64,000 bases of DNA from Pyrodictiaceae archaeon. Lineage in GTDB: Archaea; Thermoproteota; Thermoprotei_A; Sulfolobales; WANQ01. The stretch lies in contig WANQ01000003.1 of the NCBI GenBank assembly GCA_015521735.1, positions 1 through 64,000 of the forward strand, in the 5' to 3' direction. A program made the translations under genes and the position numbers. The notes under the pieces are model-generated. The model was not told the DNA's origin, made no database searches, and worked only from the letters and a program-made list of their open reading frames with translations. Positions within the stretch are counted from its first letter, which is position 1; the number at the start of each line of letters is the position of its first letter. Positions 35,560-45,098 of this stretch are shown one piece after another.

Positions 35560-36795
35560 TTACCTTCTCCTACCCTTACCTCTCCTCCTACCTCTCCGTC
35601 TCCTTGGTGGAGCTCTTTCCTCTACTTTCTTCTTTCTAGCAGGTGGCTTAGCGTATAGTTTCTTTATCTCTTCAATTCTCTTACGTAGTTGTTGTACTAG
35701 TACATCGCCTATGTATCTACCAGTAAATGCATCAACCTTAGCGGCAATAGCTAGTTTAGCAGCTAGGGCTCTTGCAATTTTTCCTCTCTGCCATCTAGGT
35801 GATCTATGGATATCTGGGTACTGGAATATTACTCCATGCTTAGGTGGCTTACCACCAGTTCTAAGTGCTCTAAACAATGCTTTCTCAGCGCCAAGTACCT
35901 GTATAGTGCTTGCGGGCATTCTAGCTAGCTCGTCCAGGCTTCCTGCAAGACTTAGTAGTCTAGCACCCAGTAATGGTCCAACTAGAGCTGTGATGTTGGG
36001 TGCTATCTCCTTCATTACAGCTGCTATGTACTCTGTTAGCTCTCCTCTAAGCCTATAGAGTTCTAGTGTAATTGATGCTAGTGTTTGAATAGGCTTTATA
36101 TCGAAGTCTGAGAGATCAGCACCAATACTCTTCTTGGCGGCCTCGGCTATTCTTTCAGCTTTTGCCTCACTAAAGCCTAGCTTTACTAAATTCTCCTTAG
36201 TAATGTTCTCTCTATGTCCTAGCTCAGCTACTATTCTAACGAAGTCTTCGTGTTCTCTAACTAGTTCATCTAGTTCTGGGAAGTGGAGACTATACCATTC
36301 ACGTAGTCTTGCTGAGAACAAGTTAACAGTTTTGTCAATGTCATCTACTGCTCTAATAGCTTGTATTGCTAGTTGATCTCTCTTCTCAGCTGCACGTCTA
36401 AGCTTACGTCTAGTAAGCTCTATTCCAGCTTCTCTAATGAATTTCTCATAAGTTTCAATAGAGTCAACGTAACCTAGCTTAACTGCAAGCTCGCCCATGC
36501 GTTCTCTTACTGAAACAGCTATTGGGTTACCAGGTTTCAACTCTACATCGAATCCCTGAGAACTAAAATACTTGGCAATAGGCTCGTCTTCTACTATAAC
36601 TTTCTCTATCCCCTCCTTTTTCTTCAACTCTTCGGCTAGTTGCTGGATAGTGTATGGTACTTCTCCTCGCTCAAGCTTTAATGCCTCCTCAACAGCATCA
36701 TCAAGGCTCTTAGGTGCAGGCTTGAATACTATTGGCTCGCCTTTCTCATCTACAGCTAGTGCTCCAATAATGTGTTCTACAATGTAAACCTTCAA
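35560..36795 (-). CDS. nop5: C/D RNP core protein Nop5 (Nop56/58 family)
   Basis: Scaffold that binds L7Ae-RNA and fibrillarin. An N-terminal domain (KVYIVEHIIGALAVDEKGEP) is followed by a coiled coil, then the Nop domain with NITALVGPLLGARLLSLAGSLDELARMPASTIQVLGAEKALF in order, and HGVIFQYPDIHRSP. A Lys/Arg-rich tail closes it. The ORF-track start at 36855 cannot be transcribed, because the TATA box lies at 36861-36870 and would start RNA near 36840. The TTG at 36795 with AGGTG 7 nt upstream gives KVYIVEH and about 411 aa. Confidence 0.95.
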   Translation of the reverse strand: MKVYIVEHIIGALAVDEKGEPIVFKPAPKSLDDAVEEALKLERGEVPYTIQQLAEELKKKEGIEKVIVEDEPIAKYFSSQGFDVELKPGNPIAVSVRERMGELAVKLGYVDSIETYEKFIREAGIELTRRKLRRAAEKRDQLAIQAIRAVDDIDKTVNLFSARLREWYSLHFPELDELVREHEDFVRIVAELGHRENITKENLVKLGFSEAKAERIAEAAKKSIGADLSDFDIKPIQTLASITLELYRLRGELTEYIAAVMKEIAPNITALVGPLLGARLLSLAGSLDELARMPASTIQVLGAEKALFRALRTGGKPPKHGVIFQYPDIHRSPRWQRGKIARALAAKLAIAAKVDAFTGRYIGDVLVQQLRKRIEEIKKLYAKPPARKKKVEERAPPRRRRGRRRGKGRRR

Positions 36796-36860
36796 CGCAT
36801 TACACCTGGTAAGCCTATACTTCTCACACCACTCTAACCTAGCTAAGCTAACCACGTAGA

Positions 36861-36870
36861 AATATATAAA
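36861..36870 (-). promoter_or_regulatory. TATA box of nop5-flpA
   Basis: On the minus strand the element reads TTTATATATT. It is about 70 bp upstream of the TTG start chosen for nop5 and places the transcript start near 36840, which rules out the longer ORF-track start. Confidence 0.6.
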
Positions 36871-36947
36871 GGGTTATAAACTAGATACAACAATACTTAT
36901 AACACCTAACCAGAATAATATTATGCCCGGAAAATAGGTGGGTCAAC

Positions 36948-37109
36948 ATGCCATCACACGGATCGCTTACAAAAGCTGGTAAAGTACGTAGTCAAACACC
37001 TAAAATACCAGCAAAACCCAAGAAGAACTTAGCTCCAAGAATACGTAATAGAAAGGAGTATCTGAGATATCTACAGAAACTACAACAAGGAGCAATGATT
37101 AGAAGGTGA
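36948..37109 (+). CDS. rps30e: 30S ribosomal protein S30e
   Basis: A 53-residue basic protein missed by the ORF track because of its length. It reads [20 protein letters not shown] near the start, then [17 protein letters not shown], which matches archaeal S30e. ATG start with AGGTGGGT about 5 nt upstream. A T5 run follows the stop at 37125-37129. It is divergent from nop5, and a TATA-like TTATAA near 36897-36902 fits its own promoter. Confidence 0.92.
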   Translation: MPSHGSLTKAGKVRSQTPKIPAKPKKNLAPRIRNRKEYLRYLQKLQQGAMIRR

Positions 37110-37124
37110 AGTATACTTTAAGTA

Positions 37125-37129
37125 TTTTT
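37125..37129 (+). terminator. T-run terminator after rps30e
   Basis: TTTTT lies 16 nt after the S30e stop and is followed by AT-rich DNA. Archaeal termination often uses such T-runs without a hairpin. It separates S30e from the gatD promoter region. Confidence 0.4.
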
Positions 37130-37242
37130 AATTCAAGGCTGTGGCATAGATATTGTAGGGATTTATAAGATAATTAACTGCATGGTAGTCTTTTATCCTA
37201 GAACTACGTTCTAGTAAACCTAGACATCTCTAGGTGTTGTTT

Positions 37243-38587
37243 TTGTCCCAAGAAGCTTTACCAGGTTATACTGGGATAGCTAGGAGGGTTCTTGAAGAAG
37301 CTAATGTAAGAATAGGTGATAGGATAAGGATTCGTAGTAGAGGTCAAGTATATGAAGGCATACTCATGCCTAGAGAAAAACTATATGAGAAGCCAATAAT
37401 AGTGTTAAAGCTAGACAATGGATATAATATAGGTGTAAGAGTTACTGAAGACACTGTTGTCGAAAAAATTGGCGTACTCAAGCCAAGGCCTACGCCAACA
37501 CTAGGAGAAGTTGTAGAGCACAGTGGGCTACCTAGAATAAACATTACCAGTACTGGTGGCACAATAGCTAGTAGAGTAGACTATGAAACAGGTGCTGTTA
37601 AGCCAGCATTAACGAGTAGGGATCTAGCAGTACTCGTCCCCGAAATATTTGATGTAGCAAACATTGACACAAACATATTATTCAATGTGTTCAGCGAAGA
37701 CTTAGAGCCAAGGCATTGGGAAATAATAGTAGACGAGGTTAGGAGACTCATAGAGAAAGGCTACGATGGAGTAGTGTTAACTCATGGAACAGATACTATG
37801 TATTTTACCTCAGCAGCACTATCATTTGCTATTCGTAAACTACCAGTTCCAGTAGTACTTGTTGGATCACAACGTAGTAGTGATAGACCTAGTAGTGATG
37901 CAGCATTTAACCTTATATCAGCTGTACTAGTAGCAGCAAAGGCTCCCTTTGCTGAGGTAACCATAGTAATGCATGGGGAAACTGGTGACTCCTATGCATT
38001 AGCGCATAGAGGTACTAAGGTTAGGAAAATGCATACAAGTAGGAGAGATGCGTTCCAGTCAATAAACGATATCCCCTTAGCAAAAATCTATCCATACGAT
38101 AAGAAAATAGTAATGCTAACCAGTAATTACCGTAAAAGAGGTGAAGATAAAGAAATAGTAGTTGAGAACGGCTTTGACCCCAAGGTAGCTTTAATTAAAT
38201 TCTATCCAAGCATAACACACGAGATAATAGACTTCTACGTAGATAAGGGGTATCACGGAATAGTACTTGAAGGTACTGGTTTAGGACACTTCCCCAATAG
38301 ATTAGTGTACTCTATACGTAGAGCTGTAGAAGAAGGAGTGGCAGTCGTCATGACAAGTCAATGCCTTTTTGGTAGAGTTAACATGCACGTATACAGTACG
38401 GGTAGAATGTACCTTGAAGCAGGCGTTATCCCAGGAGAAGACATGCTACCAGAAGTAGCTTACGTAAAACTTAGCTGGATACTAGCACGTACAAGAGACT
38501 TAAAGGAAGTGAGAAAGCTAATGCTAACCAATATTGCAGGTGAAATAAACCCACGTCACACAGTAAACCTCTACCCAAGGTGGTACC

Positions 38588-38598
<11 letters not shown>
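37243..38598 (+). CDS. gatD: glutamyl-tRNA(Gln) amidotransferase subunit D
   Basis: The asparaginase-like glutaminase subunit that feeds ammonia to GatE. It shows the N-terminal barrel ([20 protein letters not shown]), then [18 protein letters not shown], where the Thr of STGGT is the nucleophile, [17 protein letters not shown] with the second Thr-Asp pair, and [15 protein letters not shown] at the end. The track start (GTG 37234) is too close to AGGTG; the TTG at 37243, 6 nt from that site, is preferred (451 aa). The gene overlaps gatE by 11 bp. Confidence 0.95.
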
Positions 38599-40525
<1,927 letters not shown>

Positions 40526-40554
40526 AAACCAAATACAACCAAACATACACTTGG

Positions 40555-40604
40555 ATGATGAGTACTCCCGACACAGAAAATATGACGAGAAGGCATTTGG
40601 CTGA
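40555..40604 (+). ncRNA. candidate C/D box sRNA downstream of gatE (23S rRNA guide)
   Basis: C ATGATGA (40555-40561), 12-nt guide GTACTCCCGACA, D' CAGA (40574-40577), 4-nt spacer, C' ATGACGA (40582-40588), 12-nt guide GAAGGCATTTGG, D CTGA (40601-40604). Flanking TGG/CTA can form a short stem. The second guide is complementary to CCAAATGCCTT, which resembles the 23S segment around E. coli 1930-1945. The first is complementary to TGTCGGG, which in 23S follows directly. Two guides on neighbouring sites is usual for this RNA class. Confidence 0.68.
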
Positions 40605-40671
40605 CTACTATCCACTATATATTAATTTAATAGTATAGTTAAGTAAAAAGTTAACCCTATGTCCTTTTGTT

Positions 40672-41022
40672 TCATTCCTTTGACTCCTTTATCAATATTA
40701 TTGTGCGGATGATATGAATATTCTCCTTTATTCTTTCTTCAAGAGACCTTGCCTTAGCATAATTATATATTATCAACACTATTGATGTAATAAATATTGC
40801 TATGTCTATAAGAAACACTATGCCTATATCAAAAGAAGGGTATTTGTGTTCAAGATTATACCATATATTAATCATTAATAGAGTAAGGAATAGTTGTATG
40901 CTAAACAAGAACATTATCCATGATAATGCGTACCATAAACGCTTAATCGATACTTGATTTAAGAGTTCTATTACCTCAACTAAATAGTTCGCATATTTTT
41001 CCTTACTCATATTTTTACTCAT
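40672..41022 (-). CDS. small membrane protein, unknown
   Basis: A 116-residue protein with two hydrophobic helices (LWYALSWIMFLFSIQLFLTLL and IVFLIDIAIFITSIVLIIY, in parts) between charged ends; the C-terminal part is amphipathic (RSLEERIKENIHIIRTIILI). It is more AT-rich than its neighbours. I find no family. It is isolated on the minus strand between gatE and a DUF167 gene, with spacers of about 150 and 220 bp. It may be real, possibly recently acquired or fast-evolving. Confidence 0.5.
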   Translation of the reverse strand: MSKNMSKEKYANYLVEVIELLNQVSIKRLWYALSWIMFLFSIQLFLTLLMINIWYNLEHKYPSFDIGIVFLIDIAIFITSIVLIIYNYAKARSLEERIKENIHIIRTIILIKESKE

Positions 41023-41244
41023 GTCTATCGCCCATTTTGTACTAATTGCTTTTGTACTATAAACTCCAGATCATATCCCATTTCTATACATACGATGTAA
41101 TTACTTAAAACATTTGCTCTTCAATCCTACTAATTTATTTAAATTACGTAATCCAATGATTACTTCACATGATGCATTTAACCATGAACGTGGTATGATA
41201 ATGCTTATATTTTCCTCTCATGGTAATACTTCCAGGCGACGACC

Positions 41245-41574
41245 TTGGCTGAAGAATATGAGGAGGTATTAGCAAAATACATTATTGAAGGAGAAAACTA
41301 CGTTGACGTAATAGTATATGTTAAGCCGGAAAGCAATAGAACAATGCTAACAGTGGAAGGCGGTGAACTCGTATTCTACACTCGTGAACCCGCAGAAAAA
41401 GGTAGAGCTAATGCAAGCCTAGTACATTTTCTATCAAGAGTACTTGGATTACCCATAAGTAGGATTGACATAGTACATGGTGTAAGGGATAAAGTTAAAC
41501 GTGTAAGAATCTACGATGTTAGACTAGATCAAGTATTATCGAAGATAGCTAAAGCTATAGCTAGTCAAGAATAA
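41245..41574 (+). CDS. DUF167 (YggU/UPF0235) family protein
   Basis: A 109-residue protein with VDVIVYVKPESNRTMLTVEGG, VFYTREPAEKGRANASLVHFLSRVLG (in parts) and RIDIVHGVRDKVKRVRI. This is the conserved DUF167 core, whose K-G-x-A-N-x-x-L motif is clear. Function is unknown. The TTG start is tentative because no strong ribosome binding site precedes it. A C/D-type sRNA lies just after the stop. Confidence 0.82.
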   Translation: MAEEYEEVLAKYIIEGENYVDVIVYVKPESNRTMLTVEGGELVFYTREPAEKGRANASLVHFLSRVLGLPISRIDIVHGVRDKVKRVRIYDVRLDQVLSKIAKAIASQE

Positions 41575-41585
41575 GTTCTCCCTAG

Positions 41586-41648
41586 GGGGCTATGAGGAAG
41601 CCTTAGACAATGATGCATTGATGAAGTATGCCGTGGCCTCTGAGCCCC
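41586..41648 (+). ncRNA. candidate C/D box sRNA between DUF167 and the ABC-ATPase gene
   Basis: A terminal stem GGGGC (41586-41590) / GCCCC (41644-41648) closes a C-like ATGAGGA (41592-41598) and a D CTGA (41640-41643). Inside are guide AGCCTTAGACA, D'-like ATGA and C' TTGATGA (41618-41624) or the overlapping ATGAAGT. With the latter, the second guide is 12 nt (ATGCCGTGGCCT). The C box ATGAGGA is the same variant as in the sRNA at 47426. Guide targets are not identified. Confidence 0.55.
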
Positions 41649-41713
41649 ACCATAGTTTAAAGCTACATATTTTATCCCCACTACATATTCTTCTCTAATG
41701 GGATGAAAAGGTC

Positions 41714-43675
41714 TTGTCTTATACTAAGGGATTTGTAAAGTATACTCATGTCGTAGACGTAGAAGTACCACGTCGAGGTTATAGATGGTTTGGTGTAGTT
41801 AAAGTTAAGGTTGATGGAGAAACCATTTCACTGCTTATGACTGGTAGTATTGCTCAATGGCTCTACAAGGGTGATAAGGTAAAACTAGTGCTACTTGATG
41901 AACCCAAAATAGTTGATGGAGTAAGAATACTAGGCTTTAACGACTACGAATTATACCGCATATGGAGTGGGGATGAAGTAAAGATTTGGCCTCCATTCTA
42001 CCGTGAAGTAACACTTCATAGAAGAGACCCTGTTAGAGCAGACATAATCTATGAATACAAGGTTATTGCAAGAGAAGCGGTAAGTGAGCAAGACTACATG
42101 GAAATAGTAGGTTTAGAGCAATACCATTACGCTTCTAAGGAAGAAATTGTAGCTGTATGGAGATGCCCTATTTGTGGTGCATATAAGGAATCAAATGTTC
42201 AGCCAATATGCGATAAATGCAAAGTTACAATGAAATTACAGGAGATAAGGGGTAGTTTACCCTCAAGTAGATTCCTAATGCTAGAGCTAGCTAGCCGTAA
42301 ACCCTTTGAGCCAAGAGTTGTAGCATACGTTAGAGTAGACACACCTATACCACTAATGAGTAGACGAGTAGAAGTAAACGGCAAGACTGTACTAGAGAAA
42401 ATGATACGTGAAAAAGTATTTCCCAAAGACTGGTTCCACCCAACATTTTGGCCAACAGCTCTAGCTAAGAGAAAAGAGATAATAGCAAGGTATAGAGAGC
42501 TCATAAGTTTATACAAGTCTCGTAGACTAGCTAGAGCAATAGTAGGCGAGGAAGTATCACAGGAAGCACTAAGAATAGCAAACACAGCAGCAGCACGTAT
42601 TGCTAGAGTTGTAGTACATCCAGACTACCGTGGTGATGGACTAGGAGTATTAGCGGTGAAGATGGCTCTTGAATGGATAAAGGAAAGAAGAGTACCAGAA
42701 ATGAAGAAACGCAAACATGTAGTAGAAACAATAGCTCAAATGGCTCGATACAACCCGTTTTTCGAGAAAGCAGGATTCTACTACATGTGGGAAACAGCAA
42801 GTGGAAGACCAGTACTAATGTACCCATTAACCTCTGAAGCCAAGGAGAGAATAGAGGAGTTTCTACGAAAAGACCCATATGCGAGAAAACATGGCGGAAA
42901 ACTATATCGTAGTAGATATGGTGTAGTAGAAAAACTAAAAGAACCAATAAGGATAACGAAGCTAACTAAGAGATACTCAAGCGAACTAGATGTAATGAGG
43001 TTGCCGGAAGAGCTTAGACAAGTACTAATAGCCTTTGGCGTAGAGAGAAGACTAATAGAAAGATATGTTCTCAAAGACGTAGACATAACCATAAACCCTG
43101 GAGAAATAGTAGTAGTTGTAGGAGCATCAGGTGCAGGTAAAACCACCTTACTAAGAATGATAATAGGGGCAGCACGAGGAATAGAAGATGAAAACTATAA
43201 GCCTACAACAGGTGAGGTAAAAGTACCAGAAAACACTAAGATAGAGTACATGCTACCAGGTGAACATGAGCCAGTATTCGGTAATGAAACACTATTAGAA
43301 CACATAACTAGAAAAGTAGGAGATGCTGCAACAGCAGTAGAAATACTAAACATGGTGGGATTATCGGATGCAGTATTCTATCGTGCAAGATTCAATGAGT
43401 TGTCAACGGGTCAAAAAGAAAGAGCAAAACTAGCAAGCTTACTAGCTAATAAGCCCAACCTACTAGTTATAGATGAGTTTACAGCACACCTAGATACACT
43501 TACAGCTCAAAGGGTAGCTAGAAAACTAGGAGAACTAGTAAGAAAAGCAGGTATAACATTAATAGTAGCAACAAATCGTCCAGAAATAATAAGAGCACTT
43601 GCACCAAACAAGATTATATACGTAGGCTACGGTACAACAATGGTAGAAGAATACGATCCATCAAAGTGGAGGTAA
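41714..43675 (+). CDS. ABC-type ATPase fused to zinc ribbon and GNAT-like domain (COG2401-like)
   Basis: A 653-residue multi-domain protein, not a transporter subunit by context. The first 130 residues form a beta-rich domain. A zinc ribbon (CPICGAYKESNVQPICDKC) is near residue 151. A GNAT acetyltransferase-like part has VVVHPDYRGDGLGVLAVKMAL and YNPFFEKAGFYYMWET. A complete ABC ATPase follows: Walker A GASGAGKTT near residue 470, signature LSTGQ near 563, then NLLVIDEFTAHLD. This matches the archaeal ABC-ATPase/acetyltransferase fusion group. Function is unknown; no permease is near. TTG start. Confidence 0.83.
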   Translation: MSYTKGFVKYTHVVDVEVPRRGYRWFGVVKVKVDGETISLLMTGSIAQWLYKGDKVKLVLLDEPKIVDGVRILGFNDYELYRIWSGDEVKIWPPFYREVTLHRRDPVRADIIYEYKVIAREAVSEQDYMEIVGLEQYHYASKEEIVAVWRCPICGAYKESNVQPICDKCKVTMKLQEIRGSLPSSRFLMLELASRKPFEPRVVAYVRVDTPIPLMSRRVEVNGKTVLEKMIREKVFPKDWFHPTFWPTALAKRKEIIARYRELISLYKSRRLARAIVGEEVSQEALRIANTAAARIARVVVHPDYRGDGLGVLAVKMALEWIKERRVPEMKKRKHVVETIAQMARYNPFFEKAGFYYMWETASGRPVLMYPLTSEAKERIEEFLRKDPYARKHGGKLYRSRYGVVEKLKEPIRITKLTKRYSSELDVMRLPEELRQVLIAFGVERRLIERYVLKDVDITINPGEIVVVVGASGAGKTTLLRMIIGAARGIEDENYKPTTGEVKVPENTKIEYMLPGEHEPVFGNETLLEHITRKVGDAATAVEILNMVGLSDAVFYRARFNELSTGQKERAKLASLLANKPNLLVIDEFTAHLDTLTAQRVARKLGELVRKAGITLIVATNRPEIIRALAPNKIIYVGYGTTMVEEYDPSKWR

Positions 43676-43684
43676 AGTTAAGCC

Positions 43685-44242
43685 TTGTTCAAGGAAGTAG
43701 AGCCAACATATCTTCCACTACATCCAAGACCAGCATACCTAATAGTATCTGGTAAAGGCAATGAAGTAAACGTTATGGCTGCTTCATGGGTAATGCCTGT
43801 AAGCGAGGAACCATTAAGAATAGCGTTAGCATTGGACCGCGAAACATACACGTTTGAGCTAATAGAAAAATACAGAGAATTCACTGTAAACGTGGTTGAC
43901 GCTAAACTAGTAGACAAGGTATACTTAGCTGGAACAATAAGTGGTAGAAAAGTCAAGAACAAGATAAGCTACCTAGGACTACACACAACACCCTCCCTAA
44001 AAATAGAAACACCAGGTATAGAGGAAGCAGTAGGGATAATAGAAGCTAGGGTATGGAACTCACTAGATGTAGGTGAAGTAAGACTATACATAGCAGATGT
44101 TGTATCAGTAAGAGTAAAACCAGAATACTATAATGAGAAATATGGCTGGGATCTAAGAAAAATACAAATACTATTACATGCAGTAGGAAGAGCTTTTACA
44201 ACACCATCAAGAATAATACTAGCTGAAAGGAAAAAGAAATGA
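43685..44242 (+). CDS. flavin reductase-like (FMN-binding split barrel) protein
   Basis: A 185-residue protein with HPRPAYLIVSGKGNEVNVMAASWVMPVS, LRIALALDRETYTFELI and FTVNVVDAKLVDKVYLAG (each in part). This is the pattern of the flavin reductase-like family, which binds FMN in a split beta barrel. The catalytic role (flavin or ferric reductase, or simple flavoprotein) is not clear. The TTG start is 9 bp after the ABC fusion gene, and the gene overlaps the following small membrane protein by 4 bp, so all three may be one operon. Confidence 0.82.
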   Translation: MFKEVEPTYLPLHPRPAYLIVSGKGNEVNVMAASWVMPVSEEPLRIALALDRETYTFELIEKYREFTVNVVDAKLVDKVYLAGTISGRKVKNKISYLGLHTTPSLKIETPGIEEAVGIIEARVWNSLDVGEVRLYIADVVSVRVKPEYYNEKYGWDLRKIQILLHAVGRAFTTPSRIILAERKKK

Positions 44243-44508
44243 GCAAAGTAGATAGCGAACTAGATTCTAGGAAACTATTAAGAGCTTTAAAACTCCCAAT
44301 AGTATTGTTAATCTATGGATGGATAGGAATAATACTACTAGGCGTATGGGCTAAAATACTAGTAGAAACACCATTACACTCTAACCCAATAATAAGGTCA
44401 ACAATAGTATTCATAGCCTTCACCATACCAGCACTAATATGGCTATATATTTGGAGGAAAATAGCAAAACACTATAGAAATAAAATCCTCCAAGCCGGAA
44501 AAGAATAA
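44239..44508 (+). CDS. small two-helix membrane protein
   Basis: An 89-residue protein that starts by ATGA overlap with the flavin reductase-like gene. Two hydrophobic segments (LPIVLLIYGWIGIILLGVWA; STIVFIAFTIPALIWLYIW) are separated by a short polar loop, and the end is basic. I do not recognise a family. Coupling suggests it works with the flavoprotein, perhaps as its membrane anchor, but that is inference. Two C/D-type sRNAs follow its stop within 4 bp. Confidence 0.7.
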   Translation: MSKVDSELDSRKLLRALKLPIVLLIYGWIGIILLGVWAKILVETPLHSNPIIRSTIVFIAFTIPALIWLYIWRKIAKHYRNKILQAGKE

Positions 44509-44511
44509 TAG

Positions 44512-44569
44512 ATGAAGAACTTGACCGCTACAGATAAAGTCAAGGTATGAAGAGAAAGGTAGCCACAGA
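44512..44569 (+). ncRNA. candidate C/D box sRNA with variant boxes, first of a tandem pair
   Basis: C ATGAAGA (44512-44518), 12-nt guide ACTTGACCGCTA, D' CAGA (44531-44534), 12-nt spacer, C' ATGAAGA (44547-44553), 12-nt guide GAAAGGTAGCCA, D CAGA (44566-44569). All four boxes carry the same change from consensus (RUGAUGA to RUGAAGA; CUGA to CAGA), and both guides are exactly 12 nt. There is no clear terminal stem, and targets are not identified. It begins 4 bp after a stop codon, so it may be cut from the mRNA. Confidence 0.6.
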
Positions 44570-44576
44570 TAGACTC

Positions 44577-44636
44577 GGGGGATGAAGACACTTGCCCCCC
44601 AAAGATTGGTGAAGAAATTACCGTGGTCAGACCCCT
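44577..44636 (+). ncRNA. candidate C/D box sRNA with variant boxes, guide to the 16S 530 loop
   Basis: A terminal stem GGGGG/CCCCT (44577-44581 with 44632-44636) closes C ATGAAGA (44582-44588) and D CAGA (44628-44631). Between them are guide CACTTGCCCCCC (12 nt), a poor D' (AAAGA), C' GTGAAGA (44609-44615) and guide AATTACCGTGGT (12 nt). The second guide pairs over 11 consecutive positions (two G-U) with GCCGCGGUAAU, the universal 16S segment 524-534; the D+5 rule points to C528. The first guide matches GGGCAAG, just upstream of that loop in many archaea. Confidence 0.68.
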
Positions 44637-44733
44637 CTCTTCTCCAACCATATGTTCTCTATAGGGTGGTGCTGAGACTAGAAGAGTTATAAGGAATTGA
44701 GGTATAACTATGCTTTGTGGCTAGGTGGTCTAA

Positions 44734-45081
44734 TTGGCTAATGCTACTGGTCATGTAAGGGATTTGCTTGAATCTAGGGGCTTTAGGGTTAGTGTTGATA
44801 CTGTTCGTGTTCGTAGCTTGCTTGGCGACGTTGTTCTTTTTGAAAGAGTTATTGGTGTTGTTGAAGGAAAGATTAGGATTTCATGGAGGTATTGGCCTAG
44901 GCTTAATAGATGTGAAATTAATATTAGTATTTATGGAGGCGGAGATGTTGCTGAGGAATTAGAGTCTAAGGGTGTTATCGTAGAAGTTGTAGATGACACT
45001 GTCTATGGTAAGATTAAGGTTAAAGGTAATGGAGTCGATAAGCTCAAGGAAATAGTTGACATAGTTCATGGTATTGGTTAG
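44734..45081 (+). CDS. conserved-looking protein of unknown function
   Basis: A 115-residue soluble protein predicted as alternating strands and helices (FRVSVDTVRVRSLLGDVVLF; KIRISWRYWPRLNRCEINIS; VDKLKEIVDIVHGIG). The TTG start has AGGTGG 6 nt upstream. It is followed 17 bp later by a 446-residue unknown protein, so they probably form an operon with the phosphatase gene further on. I do not recognise a family. It has no Cys motif, signal or membrane helix. Confidence 0.6.
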   Translation: MANATGHVRDLLESRGFRVSVDTVRVRSLLGDVVLFERVIGVVEGKIRISWRYWPRLNRCEINISIYGGGDVAEELESKGVIVEVVDDTVYGKIKVKGNGVDKLKEIVDIVHGIG

Positions 45082-45098
45082 GGAAGGGAGAACTATAC

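Noticed and set aside
36796-36855. Extended N-terminus of Nop5 from the ORF track
   Set aside because: It lies between the TATA box and the expected transcript start, and the family N-terminus begins at KVYIVEH.
44509-44650. RNase P RNA or SRP RNA in the GC-rich spacer
   Set aside because: No GAGGAAAGUC or other conserved RNase P core and no SRP S-domain motif. The two C/D-type RNAs explain the structure and GC content better.
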